Notes: generated from the sequence alone by a model not told the origin. Counted from the first letter of the stretch, positions 8,229 through 16,761 are shown. The stretch is DNA of 64,000 nt from CAWHYG01 sp963833505 (GCA_963833505.1 CAWHYG010000005.1:186001-250000), one strand, 5' to 3'. Numbers and translations: made by a program.

Positions 8229-8981
8229 TCAACGAGCGGCCGGAGCGCTTCCCCGGATGCGGTCTGACTCGGTCCTGGCCCGGACCATCCACATCCTCGC
8301 GAACCAGCCGGCGCCGAGAATGAATCCGACGGCAAACAAAGCCCAGGGAAAGCCCCGGGGCGCGCCGCCCCGGACCACAGTCCCGGCACTCCAGAGGAAG
8401 CTCGTCAGGATGATGAGGCCAGCGGCGATTTCGATCGCCCAATCAAAGCGGTTCATCCGCAAACGGGATCCATCGGGATGCCCTACGACCAGCCCGCCAG
8501 CCACGACCATGGCTGCCGCCGCCAGCATCGGTGCAAGCACCGGAGCGATCCAGGGCGCGGGAAGCAGGAAGAGGATGTCGGGTTCCAGCCAGGAGGTGGG
8601 CCAGCCCAGCGTCACCTTGAGGGTCAGGTAGTAGATCAGGTCCCAGATCCCGAAGCAGAACAGGAACGCGCCGAAGCGCCGCAGGCCTTCGCGGGCGGAG
8701 AGGTGGGCGACCCCCCAAAGGAGCACGATGGTCGCGGCCTCGCGCACGGCCTCCACGCGTGCGATGCGGTCGGAGATCGCGACGAGAGGGAATCGGAATC
8801 CGCCGCGGTAATAGATCTCGCGGAGGTAGACAACGACCGCCCCTTCCACGTACCCGAACGCGACGGACCAGACGGCGAGCACGGCCAGGATGGCCCGGGA
8901 CGATCCGGGATCGGGCTGCCCGGCGGACGGCGCGGCGGGTGGCGCAACGGCAGCGGGGGTTGCCGGCGGGGACGTCATCAC
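8229..8981 (-). CDS. Integral membrane protein of unknown function
   Basis: A 250-residue protein with an Ala/Pro-rich cytoplasmic start and about six hydrophobic helices (for example LAVLAVWSVAFGYVEGAVVV, FGAFLFCFGIWDLIYYLTL, LAPMLAAAAMVVAGGLVVG, PWALFAVGFILGAGWFARM). Buried polar pairs such as the W-D-L-I-Y stretch look like those of small conserved membrane proteins, but I cannot name the family. The GTG at 8981 is followed at once by ATG 8978, and both lie behind GGAGGAG. It is transcribed alone, away from the HEPN gene. Confidence 0.7.
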   Translation of the reverse strand: MMTSPPATPAAVAPPAAPSAGQPDPGSSRAILAVLAVWSVAFGYVEGAVVVYLREIYYRGGFRFPLVAISDRIARVEAVREAATIVLLWGVAHLSAREGLRRFGAFLFCFGIWDLIYYLTLKVTLGWPTSWLEPDILFLLPAPWIAPVLAPMLAAAAMVVAGGLVVGHPDGSRLRMNRFDWAIEIAAGLIILTSFLWSAGTVVRGGAPRGFPWALFAVGFILGAGWFARMWMVRARTESDRIRGSAPAAR

Positions 8982-9086
8982 GGCGCGCTCCTCCCGTATG
9001 CGGCCCGGGCGCCCGGTTCGGCGGCGCGGAACATCGCGATGGAGAGCGCGGCATGGTCTGCGGACGATTGATCGGCCCGGCTCGTC

Positions 9087-9692
9087 ATGTCCAGGAGTCT
9101 AGCCCGCGTGCGCAGATCGAGGCGACCCGGATCGGGCCGATTCATCGGGCCCGCGCCCGCCGCCCGGTTGGGGCGACCTTTGGGGAAGAACTTCGCATCA
9201 GAAGGCTCACGAAAAGGCGCACGTGGAACCCGCTTCCCGGATCCACCATCCTGGATCGGGAAAGGTGCGGGTCTCGTTCGGACTCCTCCAGGGGATCTCA
9301 CGAACCGATGGGCTGATTGGTGGGAGCAGGCGCGTCGCGATCAGGAGCATGCGGAGGCGTCTCTCCGCGAGTCACATTACGAGTGGGCCTGCTTTGCCGC
9401 CCAGCAATCGGCTGAGAAATCGGTCATGTCCCTGGCGTTCGCCCTGGAGGGCGAGCCCTGGGGCCATCTGATCAGCGACCTTCTCGAGGCCGTGGCGACG
9501 CGGAGTCCGGTTCCGACCGAAGTCCTGGAAGCCGCGCAGCGCCTGGACAAGCACTACATCCCGACCCGCTATCCCAACGGTTTTGCGTCGGGCTACCCGG
9601 GAAGGCTGTACACGAAAGGAGAGGCCGAAGCGGCCATCGCCGATGAGGAGATCATCCGGGAGTTCTGCCGGCGTCTACTTCCTCGATCGTGA
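9087..9692 (+). CDS. HEPN-domain protein (start codon unclear), partner of an MNT nucleotidyltransferase
   Basis: The conserved HEPN domain (Pfam HEPN, about 125 residues) begins at 9297 (LTNRWADWWEQARRDQEHAE) and includes the family signatures YEWACFAAQQSAEKS and TRYPNGFASGYPG. The following gene encodes a minimal nucleotidyltransferase, which is the usual HEPN/MNT arrangement, read as a toxin-antitoxin or regulatory pair. There is no ATG, GTG or TTG close to the domain. The nearest in-frame starts (9087 ATG, 9108 GTG, 9168 and 9180 TTG) add 39-70 non-conserved residues and lack a ribosome site. An AGGGG sits 5 bp before an ACG codon at 9300, so a non-standard start or a mutated start is possible. 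No RxxxxH RNase motif is evident. Confidence 0.75.
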   Translation: MSRSLARVRRSRRPGSGRFIGPAPAARLGRPLGKNFASEGSRKGARGTRFPDPPSWIGKGAGLVRTPPGDLTNRWADWWEQARRDQEHAEASLRESHYEWACFAAQQSAEKSVMSLAFALEGEPWGHLISDLLEAVATRSPVPTEVLEAAQRLDKHYIPTRYPNGFASGYPGRLYTKGEAEAAIADEEIIREFCRRLLPRS

Positions 9693-10023
9693 GGCCCGGC
9701 TCGCGGCGATCCGCGCGGCCACGGGACGCCTGCGCCACCGTCGGCCGGAGGTGCGCCGCGTGTTGTTGTTCGGCTCCCTGGCCCACGGTCTCGCCGGGCC
9801 CCGTTCGGACGCGGACCTTTTGATCGAAGTGGTCTCGTCTAGCCGCGCGGAGCTCCGGGACCGGATTCCCGAGATGCTGGAGGCTCTCCGGCCGCTGCCC
9901 TGTCCGGTCGACTTGTTCATCCTGACCACAGAAGAGCTCGCGAGCCCGGCGGCTTCGATCGGAGTCGTTCGGGAAGCTCTGGAGCGCGGGATCGACCTGC
10001 TCGACCTTACTCCTCCGACTTGA
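9643..10023 (+). CDS. Minimal nucleotidyltransferase (MNT family)
   Basis: A 126-residue protein from ATG 9643, overlapping the HEPN gene by 50 bp. The polymerase-beta-type motif GSLAHGLAGPRSDAD gives the GS and DxD metal residues, and the third acidic residue is in PVDLFIL. It has no extra domain, as expected for MNT partners, which in studied systems AMPylate or neutralise the HEPN toxin. An earlier start is possible but the upstream residues look non-native. It converges with the bacilliredoxin gene, and the two 3' ends overlap by 17 bp. Confidence 0.82.
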   Translation: MRRSSGSSAGVYFLDREARLAAIRAATGRLRHRRPEVRRVLLFGSLAHGLAGPRSDADLLIEVVSSSRAELRDRIPEMLEALRPLPCPVDLFILTTEELASPAASIGVVREALERGIDLLDLTPPT

Positions 10024-10436
10024 AGTGGTGATCGTAGAGCTCCACCAGGGCCGACGCCACCTCTTCGGGGTGACGTCCCTCGATCTGGTGCCGCTGCATC
10101 AGATGGACGAAACGGCCTCCTTGGAACAAGGCCACCTGTGGTGAGCTGGCCGGAAACTGCTTGAAATAACCCCTGAGCCGAGCCGTCGCCTCCAGATCGA
10201 CCCCCGCGAAGACCGTGGCCACGACGTCCGGAACCACCTCATGGCTCAGGGACATCGCCAGACCCGGTCGGGCCGAACCGGCGGCGCAACCGCACACGGA
10301 GTTGACGAACACGAGAACGTTCCCCTTTTCCGCCGCCAGGAACTCGTCGACTTCCTTCGCGCTCTTTAAGTTCCCGGACTCCGATCTCCGTCAACTCCGC
10401 CCTCATGGGCTCGACCATCTCTGCTGGATAAGGCAC
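10007..10436 (-). pseudogene. Bacilliredoxin (BrxA/BrxB, YphP/YqiW family) with +1 frameshift
   Basis: Two frames together make a complete bacilliredoxin of about 142 residues. The first frame gives the family start (PYPAEMVEPMRAELTEIG) from GTG 10436 behind GGGAG. The second frame gives SAKEVDEFLAAEKGN and then the redox motif NSVCGCAAGSARPG and the normal C-terminus. One extra base at 10364 separates them (minus-strand AAA-G-AGC). Bacilliredoxins remove bacillithiol from oxidised protein thiols; the CGC motif is intact. Everything outside the lesion is well conserved, so a recent mutation or a consensus error is more likely than old decay. Confidence 0.85.
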
Positions 10437-10775
10437 TTCAAGTCTCCCTTCTTCTGGTGAGTCGCGGCCGCCCTCTTTCCAACCGCTTGGATGCGATCGG
10501 ATCGAAAGCGACGGGAGGGATCACGCTTTCGGCGAGAGATGGAGTCGTCCATGCCCGGCTCGCATCGACATGGCACGTCTCAGTCAGCGCGGGTGCGCCT
10601 GGCCGTGATAGGGCGATGTGCGATTGCGGCGAGGCGCGCAAGGAGGCCAATCGCACAGGCAACAGAAAGCGGCCCCGGCCGGAACCGGAGCCGCCTCTGA
10701 ATCGCTTTCGGAAACCGGATCGGCGCAGCGCCTCAGCCGATCACCCGCTTTCAGCCGTGGAGGACGTCGGCTGCC
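10437..10775. other. 339-bp gap between bacilliredoxin and ilvE
   Basis: No gene is seen. The gap holds a possible terminator for ilvE (10661-10694) and one of two direct copies of a 14-base sequence that also spans the ilvE stop codon (10731-10744 and 10774-10787). Confidence 0.5.
10661..10694 (-). terminator. Possible intrinsic terminator of ilvE
   Basis: On the minus strand a GCGGC/GCCGC stem (10690-10694 with 10669-10673) with an inner CCGG-TT-CCGG pairing is followed by TTTCTGTT. The T-run is short, so confidence is modest. Confidence 0.35.
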
Positions 10776-10787
10776 TCAGCCGATCAC
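10731..10787. repeat. 43-bp-spaced direct repeat covering the ilvE stop codon
   Basis: CCTCAGCCGATCAC occurs at 10731-10744 and 10774-10787. The second copy is the reverse complement of the last ilvE codons and stop, so the end of the gene has been copied downstream. Confidence 0.6.
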
Positions 10788-11846
10788 GTGCATCCAGCCG
10801 TAGGGATCCTTGGCCTTTCCGTACTGGTAGTCGGTCAGCGTCTTGTAGAAGTGCGTCGTCCACTCGCCCGGGTTGCCATCGGCGATGCGTTGATCCTGCC
10901 CCTGGTAGCCGATCGCGCCGATGGGCGTGATCACCGCCGCGGTGCCGGCGCCGAAGGCTTCAGTCACCCGGCCGCTCCGCGCACCCTCGATGACCTCGTG
11001 GATCTTCATCGAGCGTTCCTCGACGGTCCGGCCTTCGTCGCGCGCCAGCTTCAAGATCGAATCCCGGGTCACTCCGGGCAGGATGGAGCCGTGGAGCGGG
11101 CTCGTGACCAGCTTGCCGTCCGCGACGAAGAGGATGTTCATCGCCCCAATCTCCTCGACGCCGGAATGCTCCTTGGCGTCGAGCCACAGGACCTGGTCGT
11201 AGCCCTTTTCCTTCGCCTGGGTCGCGGCCAGCAGCGAGCCGGCGTAGTTCCCGCCGGTCTTGGCCTCGCCGGTTCCGCCTTCGGCCGCGCGCACGTACTT
11301 CGACTCCGCCAGCACACGGATCGGCGCGAATCCCTTGGGGAAGTAAGGACCGACCGGCGAACAGATGACGAAGTAGAGAAACTCCTTGGCCGCGCGCACG
11401 CCCAGGGCGGCCTCGGTCGCGATCATCGTGGGACGGATGTAGAGGCTCGAGGGCGGCTCCGGAACCCACTCCTTGATGAGAGTGACCAGGCGTGCAATCG
11501 CCTCGACCTGCCGCTCCTCCGGAATCTCCGGCATGACCAGACGGCGCGCGGAACGATTCATCCGGGCTGCATTCGCCTCCGGACGGAATAGACCGATGCG
11601 GCCGTCCGCCCAGCGGTAGGCCTTCTGCCCCTCGAAGATCTCCTGGCCGTAGTGCAGGACCATCGCCGCCGGATCGATGGGGAGCAGGCCGTAGGGCACG
11701 ATCTCGGAGTCATGCCAGCCCCGGCTCTCGGACCAGCGTGAAAGAAACATCTGATCGGCGAAGATGCGCCCGAACCCGAGATCCTGCTTGAGAGCGTTCC
11801 GCGCCTTGGATGCGTCCAATCCTGAACTGCGCAGCGCAATCTCCAT
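10776..11846 (-). CDS. ilvE: Branched-chain amino acid aminotransferase
   Basis: A 356-residue fold-type IV PLP enzyme of the long (BCAT, EC 2.6.1.42) group. It shows the PLP lysine segment AKTGGNYAGSLLA, the following QVLWLDAKEHSGVEEIG block with the conserved glutamate, and the phosphate-binding GSILPGVTRDSIL and FGAGTAAVITPIG loops. It makes Val, Leu and Ile from the 2-oxo acids and glutamate, or the reverse. Three in-frame ATGs (11864, 11849, 11846) are available; 11846 has AAGGGGG at the best spacing. The gene stands alone and diverges from rpiA. Confidence 0.95.
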   Translation of the reverse strand: MEIALRSSGLDASKARNALKQDLGFGRIFADQMFLSRWSESRGWHDSEIVPYGLLPIDPAAMVLHYGQEIFEGQKAYRWADGRIGLFRPEANAARMNRSARRLVMPEIPEERQVEAIARLVTLIKEWVPEPPSSLYIRPTMIATEAALGVRAAKEFLYFVICSPVGPYFPKGFAPIRVLAESKYVRAAEGGTGEAKTGGNYAGSLLAATQAKEKGYDQVLWLDAKEHSGVEEIGAMNILFVADGKLVTSPLHGSILPGVTRDSILKLARDEGRTVEERSMKIHEVIEGARSGRVTEAFGAGTAAVITPIGAIGYQGQDQRIADGNPGEWTTHFYKTLTDYQYGKAKDPYGWMHVIG

Positions 11847-12161
11847 CATCGACCCCCTTGTCATCCAGCCGCTGGTGGGCTCCCGGTTTCAACCGGCCCA
11901 CGACCCGATCCAACCATCGGCCTCTTCGCCCGACCTCTCGATGGCTTCGCGCGCCGCCGCCGTGAAGCGGTGTCCGGGTCCCTTTCAGTGCGATCATCCT
12001 CCAGAAGGGCCGGCAATTCAAGCCGTCAGGCCGTGCCTGGTCGGACGCGCGCGTGGTCGCTTCTGCGCTCCGCCGCCCCGGGTCGGGCGGTCCGGCGGGT
12101 GTTGGCCCCTTGACCCTTTCCGGGTAGAATGGCCGCGGGTCTCGAACATCGGAGGAGGCGC
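11847..12161. other. 315-bp divergent promoter region between ilvE and rpiA
   Basis: No gene is seen. The rpiA promoter lies at 12102-12130. I could not pick a convincing ilvE promoter. Confidence 0.5.
12102..12130 (+). promoter_or_regulatory. Probable promoter of rpiA
   Basis: TTGGCC (12102-12107) and TAGAAT (12125-12130) are separated by exactly 17 bases. The predicted transcript starts about 25 bases before the rpiA ATG. Confidence 0.5.
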
Positions 12162-12866
12162 ATGAACCCCAAGGAATTGGCCGCTATCGCCGCTGCCGAC
12201 CTGGTTCGGAGCGGAATGACCCTGGGTCTCGGAACCGGCTCGACCGCGACCCTCATCGTTCGGGAGATCGGCCGGAGATTGCGGGACGGCCGGCTCAAGG
12301 ACCTGCGCGGAGTCCCGACGTCGGAGAGCATCGCGCGGGTGGCCCGGGAAGAGGGCGTCCCGTTGATCGAGCTGGGGCGGACGCGGCGGCTCGACCTCAC
12401 GCTGGACGGCGCCGACGAGGTCGATCCGGCCTGGAACCTGATCAAGGGCGGGGGCGGATCGCTTCTGCGCGAGAAGATCGTGGCCCAGGCCACCAGCGTG
12501 GAAGCGATCGTGGTCGACGATTCCAAGCTGGTGGAGAGCCTCGGGCGCAGGATGCCGCTGCCGATCGAGATCGTCCGGTTCGGCTGGGACAGCCACGAGG
12601 AGTTCCTGAGATCGCTCGGTTGCGTGCCGGCCCTTCGGCTGGATCGCGAGGGCCGGCCGTTCCTGACCGACGAAGGGAATTACACGCTGGACCTGGATTT
12701 TCGCGGTCCGGGGCCTCATGCCGAGCTTTCTGAGCCCCGGCGCCTGGACCAGACCCTCCGAAGCCGGGCCGGTGTGATCGAGACGGGGCTCTTCCTCGGC
12801 ATGACGTCGATCCTGGTCGTGGGCCGCCCGGGAGGGCCGGAGATTCTGCGGAAGCAAAGGGACTGA
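12162..12866 (+). CDS. rpiA: Ribose-5-phosphate isomerase A
   Basis: A 234-residue enzyme (EC 5.3.1.6) that interconverts ribose 5-phosphate and ribulose 5-phosphate in the pentose phosphate pathway. The signature blocks are present: GLGTGSTA phosphate loop, DGADEVDP with catalytic aspartates, KGGGGSLLREK with the catalytic lysine, and FLTDEGNYTLD near the end. ATG 12162 follows GGAGGAGG at ideal spacing; an upstream ATG at 12129 has no ribosome site. Length is normal for RpiA. It is a single-gene unit. Confidence 0.96.
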   Translation: MNPKELAAIAAADLVRSGMTLGLGTGSTATLIVREIGRRLRDGRLKDLRGVPTSESIARVAREEGVPLIELGRTRRLDLTLDGADEVDPAWNLIKGGGGSLLREKIVAQATSVEAIVVDDSKLVESLGRRMPLPIEIVRFGWDSHEEFLRSLGCVPALRLDREGRPFLTDEGNYTLDLDFRGPGPHAELSEPRRLDQTLRSRAGVIETGLFLGMTSILVVGRPGGPEILRKQRD

Positions 12867-12940
12867 GGCCGTCTTTCTCGCCGGCCGGAGCGAACCGGCT
12901 GCAGACCCCTTTTCCTGGCCTGCGTCGAGCTCATTCATCG

Positions 12941-12946
12941 TATAAT
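12941..12946 (+). promoter_or_regulatory. Consensus -10 element (TATAAT) for the radical SAM gene
   Basis: A perfect TATAAT lies about 80 bases upstream of ATG 13026 in otherwise GC-rich DNA. No good -35 hexamer is seen at 16-18 bases, so an activator may be needed. Confidence 0.4.
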
Positions 12947-13025
12947 CATTTCAGAATCCGTCGGCGCGGCGAGCGCAGCCGGCCGGAGCGTCCGACCCGA
13001 AGACTGAAACTACGGAGAGAGCGCC

Positions 13026-14561
13026 ATGCGCGTGGCCTTCGTCGACCAGACGATCCGGTTCTCCATTCCTCTCGGGATCACCGGGGTCGCGGCCATGCTG
13101 CGGAAGTCGGGCCACGAGGTCTCGCTCTTCCCGATCGAGCGCAACTTCGATCGAACCATCGAAGAGATCGCCAACTGGTCTCCCGACGCGGTGGCCTTCA
13201 GCGTCCTGTCGGGGAGCCATCAAGGCTATTACGCCTTCGCCCGCGCGCTCAAGGAGCGCCTTCCGGTTCCGACGATCTGGGGCGGACCGCATCCCACCTT
13301 CTTCCCCGAAATGGTCGAGATGCCCTGGGTCGACGCTGTCTGCGTCGGCGAAGGGGAAGAAGCCGCGGCCGAGTTCGCCACCCGGTTCGACCGGGAAGGC
13401 GGCCGGATCCCTGTGGACGTACCCAACTTCTGGGTCCGCCGCGACGGCGTGATCCATCGGAATCCGGTCCGGTCGCGAAACCGAAGCCTGGACGAGCTGC
13501 CGTGGCCCGCGCGGGATTTGTACACCAGCCGGTTTCCCATCCTCCATCGCCACGGGATCAAGCATTTCATGGCGCACCGCGGCTGCCCGTACAAGTGCAC
13601 CTATTGCTTCAACGACGGATACAACCGCATCTACCGGGAAGACGCGGGAGACCGCAAGGTCCTCAATTCCCGAAGCCCCGATTCGATCTGCGACGAGATC
13701 CTCTGGCTGCGGGAGCGGATGCCGGTCCGGATGGTGTCTTTCGTGGATGACGTGTTCACCCTCCACCGGTCCTGGACCCTCGAGTTCGCGCGGATCTACG
13801 GGCGGCGTTGCGCGATTCCGTTCAGCATGAACGCCCGCTTCGACAACGTGGACGCCGAGATCGTCGCGGCCCTGGCCGGGGCCGGGCTTCGCCTGGTCTA
13901 CGCGGGCGTGGAATCCGGGGATGAGCACATCCGGAACACGGTCATGCAGCGGAAGATGTCGGAACAGGACATCGTGGGGGCCGCTGCGCTGTATCGAAAA
14001 CACGGCGTCCGGCTCCTGACCGAGAACATCATCGGCGTCCCCGGGGAGACCTACGAGACCGCCCGCCGCACCCTTCGGTTGAATCTCAAGATCCGCCCGG
14101 ACGTCGCCAACGCCTCGATCTTCACGCCCTATCCCAAGCTGGAGATGACCCGCTTCGCGATCGAGAACGGCTACTTCGACGGCGATTACGATCGGCTCAA
14201 TCACAACTACTATCACGATTCCGTCCTGAGGTTTGCGACGGAGCAGGATCGGCGCAAGGTGCTGAATCTCCGCTGCTTTTTCAGCGTGCTGGCGCGGCAC
14301 GGTCGATTGTGCAAGCTGGTCGAGCCCTTCCTGGACGTCCCGCCGAATCCGATCTATCGCTGGGCGGGCGACATTCTCGACGGCTACTATCTCCGTCGCT
14401 GTGTCGCCTACCGATTCAGCCCGCGGGAATTCCTCTCCACGCTGGCGCACTATCTGCGGTCCTACCGCCGGGGATCCACCGCGGGCCGGAACGCGGAAGC
14501 CCGCCGCCCGGTGGTCTCGGGCGTCGATCCGACGCTGGAGAGGACGGGCGTGCGGCGCTGA
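13026..14561 (+). CDS. B12-binding-domain radical SAM protein
   Basis: A 511-residue cytoplasmic enzyme. Residues 1-125 form a Rossmann-like cobalamin-binding domain (SPDAVAFSVLSGS, PTIWGGPHPTFFPE, DAVCVGEGE) that lacks the DxHxxG cobalt-ligand motif. The radical SAM domain follows with the cluster motif RGCPYKCTYCFN at about residue 195 and the downstream signature GVPGETYETA. The C-terminal 120 residues are helical and variable. Members methylate or rearrange lipids, hopanoids, cofactors or antibiotics; the substrate cannot be told from sequence. ATG 13026 has GGAGAG upstream. No pathway neighbours are adjacent. Confidence 0.88.
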   Translation: MRVAFVDQTIRFSIPLGITGVAAMLRKSGHEVSLFPIERNFDRTIEEIANWSPDAVAFSVLSGSHQGYYAFARALKERLPVPTIWGGPHPTFFPEMVEMPWVDAVCVGEGEEAAAEFATRFDREGGRIPVDVPNFWVRRDGVIHRNPVRSRNRSLDELPWPARDLYTSRFPILHRHGIKHFMAHRGCPYKCTYCFNDGYNRIYREDAGDRKVLNSRSPDSICDEILWLRERMPVRMVSFVDDVFTLHRSWTLEFARIYGRRCAIPFSMNARFDNVDAEIVAALAGAGLRLVYAGVESGDEHIRNTVMQRKMSEQDIVGAAALYRKHGVRLLTENIIGVPGETYETARRTLRLNLKIRPDVANASIFTPYPKLEMTRFAIENGYFDGDYDRLNHNYYHDSVLRFATEQDRRKVLNLRCFFSVLARHGRLCKLVEPFLDVPPNPIYRWAGDILDGYYLRRCVAYRFSPREFLSTLAHYLRSYRRGSTAGRNAEARRPVVSGVDPTLERTGVRR

Positions 14562-14841
14562 TTGCGGCTTCATCGTCCTCCGGAATGTCGTGGCAGGTCG
14601 TGGGCCACACGACGGCGCTCCGGCTCGCGGTTCCCGAGCCGCCCCATCAAGCTTGGTCCCAGCGGTCCTCCTGACCCGCCGGCGGCCGACATCCGCTTAC
14701 TCGACGGAAGTGGACGCCCGCGACCCTTGGGGGTACGCCGCGTGAAACTCCATGCGATCCAGGTGGTAGCCAATTAGGATGTCAGGGGACAGGTGGCGGC
14801 CCGGAAGATCCGGCCGGGACGGGAAGAGGAGGTGCGTCACC

Positions 14842-15441
14842 ATGGGCGAACTCCCGCGTTATCAGGATCGGCGAGCGGGGTTCTGGAAGCTTCATTTCGA
14901 GAACGGGCTGACCTACAAGGATTCGCTCGAACGGGCCGACCCGGAAAAGGCGCGCAAGTGGGCGGCGATGGAGGAGCGGATCCCCGCGCTGACCGACGAG
15001 CAGCGCGGAAGGCTCGCTGGCCACGGCCGGACCCTGCACGTCTTGTTCTACTCGGGTGTCTGGTGCGGCGACTGCGTCCGGCAGGGCCCGATGATCCGCC
15101 GGATCGTGGAGGCGTGCGGCCCTTCGGCCGACCTCCGGATCGTCGAGCGGGGAGATTCGGAGGAACTGGGAGAGGAGTTGCGGGTCCTGGGCGGCCTTCG
15201 CGTGCCGGTAGCCGTCTTTCTCTCCGAGGATTTCTATGAGGTCGCGCGCTTCGGCGACCGCACCCTCGCCGCTTATCGGGCCAAGGCGCTGCGGGAGGTT
15301 GGCCCGGCCTGCGATGCGGGCCTGCCGACTTCGTCGCCGGAGCAGCTTCGAGCGGAGCTGGAGGAGTGGGTCGCGATCTTCGAACGTGCGCTTCTCATGA
15401 TGCGGTTGGCTCCGCAACTTCGGGAGCGGCATCAGGACTGA
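14842..15441 (+). CDS. Thioredoxin-fold protein with WCGDC motif
   Basis: A 199-residue cytoplasmic protein. A helical N-terminal segment (residues 1-65) precedes a thioredoxin fold with the active-site motif SGVWCGDCVRQGP and a cis-proline strand (LRVPVAVFLSED). A helical tail follows. WCGDC thioredoxin-like proteins are probably thiol reductases; targets are unknown. ATG 14842 follows GAGGAGG, so the longer reading from 14779 is not needed. The stop codon lies within the first copy of the degenerate repeat that fills the next 160 bp. Confidence 0.85.
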   Translation: MGELPRYQDRRAGFWKLHFENGLTYKDSLERADPEKARKWAAMEERIPALTDEQRGRLAGHGRTLHVLFYSGVWCGDCVRQGPMIRRIVEACGPSADLRIVERGDSEELGEELRVLGGLRVPVAVFLSEDFYEVARFGDRTLAAYRAKALREVGPACDAGLPTSSPEQLRAELEEWVAIFERALLMMRLAPQLRERHQD

Positions 15442-15604
15442 CCCGCGCGGCGGGCGACACGACGCACTGATCGGTCGTGCGGACCGGTGGACGCATCAGC
15501 CGCTGATCCGCGGTGCGGACTGGTGGACGCGCGCGGCACTGATCGGCCGCGCGAGACCGGTGGGCGCATCAGGTGCTGATCCACCGGTGCGGACTGATCC
15601 GCAG
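15430..15604. repeat. Degenerate GC-rich tandem repeat, period about 36 bp, starting at a stop codon
   Basis: Four degenerate units occupy 15464-15498, 15499-15535, 15536-15571 and 15572-15604, sharing CTGATC and GCGGACxGGTGG cores. CATCAG heads recur at 15430, 15494 and 15567. The first of these is the last codons and stop of the upstream thioredoxin-like gene, so the array seems to have grown out of the gene's end. Unit lengths vary and are not multiples of three, so the array is not coding. Confidence 0.75.
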
Positions 15605-15663
15605 AGTACTTGGAGATCAACGAAAGAAAGAGGTGTCCGAATGCCTCGAGAAGGAGGGAGTCT

Positions 15664-16683
15664 GTGAGCGATCCCGATCGCGGTCCGGAGAGGTTGATAG
15701 AGATCTCCTCCGGATTCATGGAGGCGAAGGTGCTCCTGGCCGGTGCCGAGCTGGGAGTCTTCGACCGGATCGCGCGCGAAGGCACAAGCGCCCAGGACGT
15801 GGCGAGGGCCGTCGGCGGCACGCTCCGCGGCACCGAGATCCTCCTCGACGCCCTGGTCGCCATCGGCGTGCTGGTGAAATCAGGCGGCCTCTACCGGAAC
15901 CGGGCCGAGTTCGAGCCTTTGTTGACCTCGACCGGCGCCGGCGAGAACTTCCTCGGGGGACTTCGCCATCGCAATCGCGTGTTCCGGACCTGGGCCTTCA
16001 TCGAAGAGAAGATCAGGGAACAGCCGGTTCCGGAGCAGGTGAAATCGCGGGGCGTGGTCTTGGATGAGACGGCGAACGAGAACTTCATCCGGGCGATGTA
16101 TGCGTACGGGGCGAAGAACGCCCCTACGGTCGCAGACCGGATCGACCTGAACGGCGTCGGCGTCCTCGCCGATCTCGGAGGCGGCCCGGGGCATTATCTC
16201 GCTGAGTTCGCGCGCCGTTCACCGACCCTGACGCCGTATCTGATCGATCTCCCGATGACACTGACCGTCGCCCGCAAGATCCAGGCGGACAACGACGTCT
16301 TCAACCGGGTGCGATTCGTCGAATGGGACTTCTATCACGACCCGGCTCCTTCCGGTCTGCCCGCGTTCGATCTCGTCTTCATCTCGGCGGTTTTTCACGC
16401 GGAGTCTCCCGAGCGCAATCAGCTCCTCCTGAAGACCCTTGAGCCTCTGGTGAGCGCGGGCGGCCGGATCGTCGTTCAGGAGAACGTGGTCGAGCCGGAT
16501 CGCACCTCTCCGATCGAGGCGGCGCTGTTCGCCGTGAACATGCTGGCGGGCACCGACGGCGGCCGGACCTATACGATCGCCGAGATGGCCGAGTGGGGCC
16601 GGAAGGCCGGATTCCAGCATGAGTCAAGCGAGCGCCTGAGCAGCCGGTCCTGTCTGGTGACGCTGCGGAGGATCCAGCCCTGA
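15664..16683 (+). CDS. SAM-dependent O-methyltransferase (dimerising, plant-OMT/hydroxyneurosporene type)
   Basis: A 339-residue methyltransferase with an N-terminal winged-helix dimerisation domain (LGVFDRIAREGTSAQDVARAVGG) and a Rossmann domain with the SAM loop LADLGGGPGHYLAEFA. Motifs VRFVEWDFYHD and AGGRIVVQENVVEPD follow. GTG 15664 with GGAGGGAG just upstream is the preferred start; the ATG at 15610 has no ribosome site. The family methylates phenolic, carotenoid or polyketide hydroxyl groups in secondary metabolism. No biosynthetic neighbours are present, so the substrate is unknown. Confidence 0.87.
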   Translation: MSDPDRGPERLIEISSGFMEAKVLLAGAELGVFDRIAREGTSAQDVARAVGGTLRGTEILLDALVAIGVLVKSGGLYRNRAEFEPLLTSTGAGENFLGGLRHRNRVFRTWAFIEEKIREQPVPEQVKSRGVVLDETANENFIRAMYAYGAKNAPTVADRIDLNGVGVLADLGGGPGHYLAEFARRSPTLTPYLIDLPMTLTVARKIQADNDVFNRVRFVEWDFYHDPAPSGLPAFDLVFISAVFHAESPERNQLLLKTLEPLVSAGGRIVVQENVVEPDRTSPIEAALFAVNMLAGTDGGRTYTIAEMAEWGRKAGFQHESSERLSSRSCLVTLRRIQP

Positions 16684-16732
16684 TCCGAGGCGCGCCTTCT
16701 CAAGAGGCGGCGACTTGCCCTCCGAAATCGGC

Positions 16733-16761
16733 TTGACGATGGTTCGACGATTAGCTAACAA
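16733..16761 (+). promoter_or_regulatory. Strong promoter of the ArsR/SdpI-like operon, apparently leaderless
   Basis: TTGACG (16733-16738) and TAACAA (16756-16761) are spaced by 17 bases. The expected transcription start falls at 16767-16770, on or beside the ATG at 16770, and no ribosome site is present. A leaderless mRNA is therefore likely. Confidence 0.65.

Noticed and set aside
15464..15604. Possible CRISPR array
   Set aside because: Units are degenerate, vary in length, and have no constant repeat with unique spacers; no cas genes are present.
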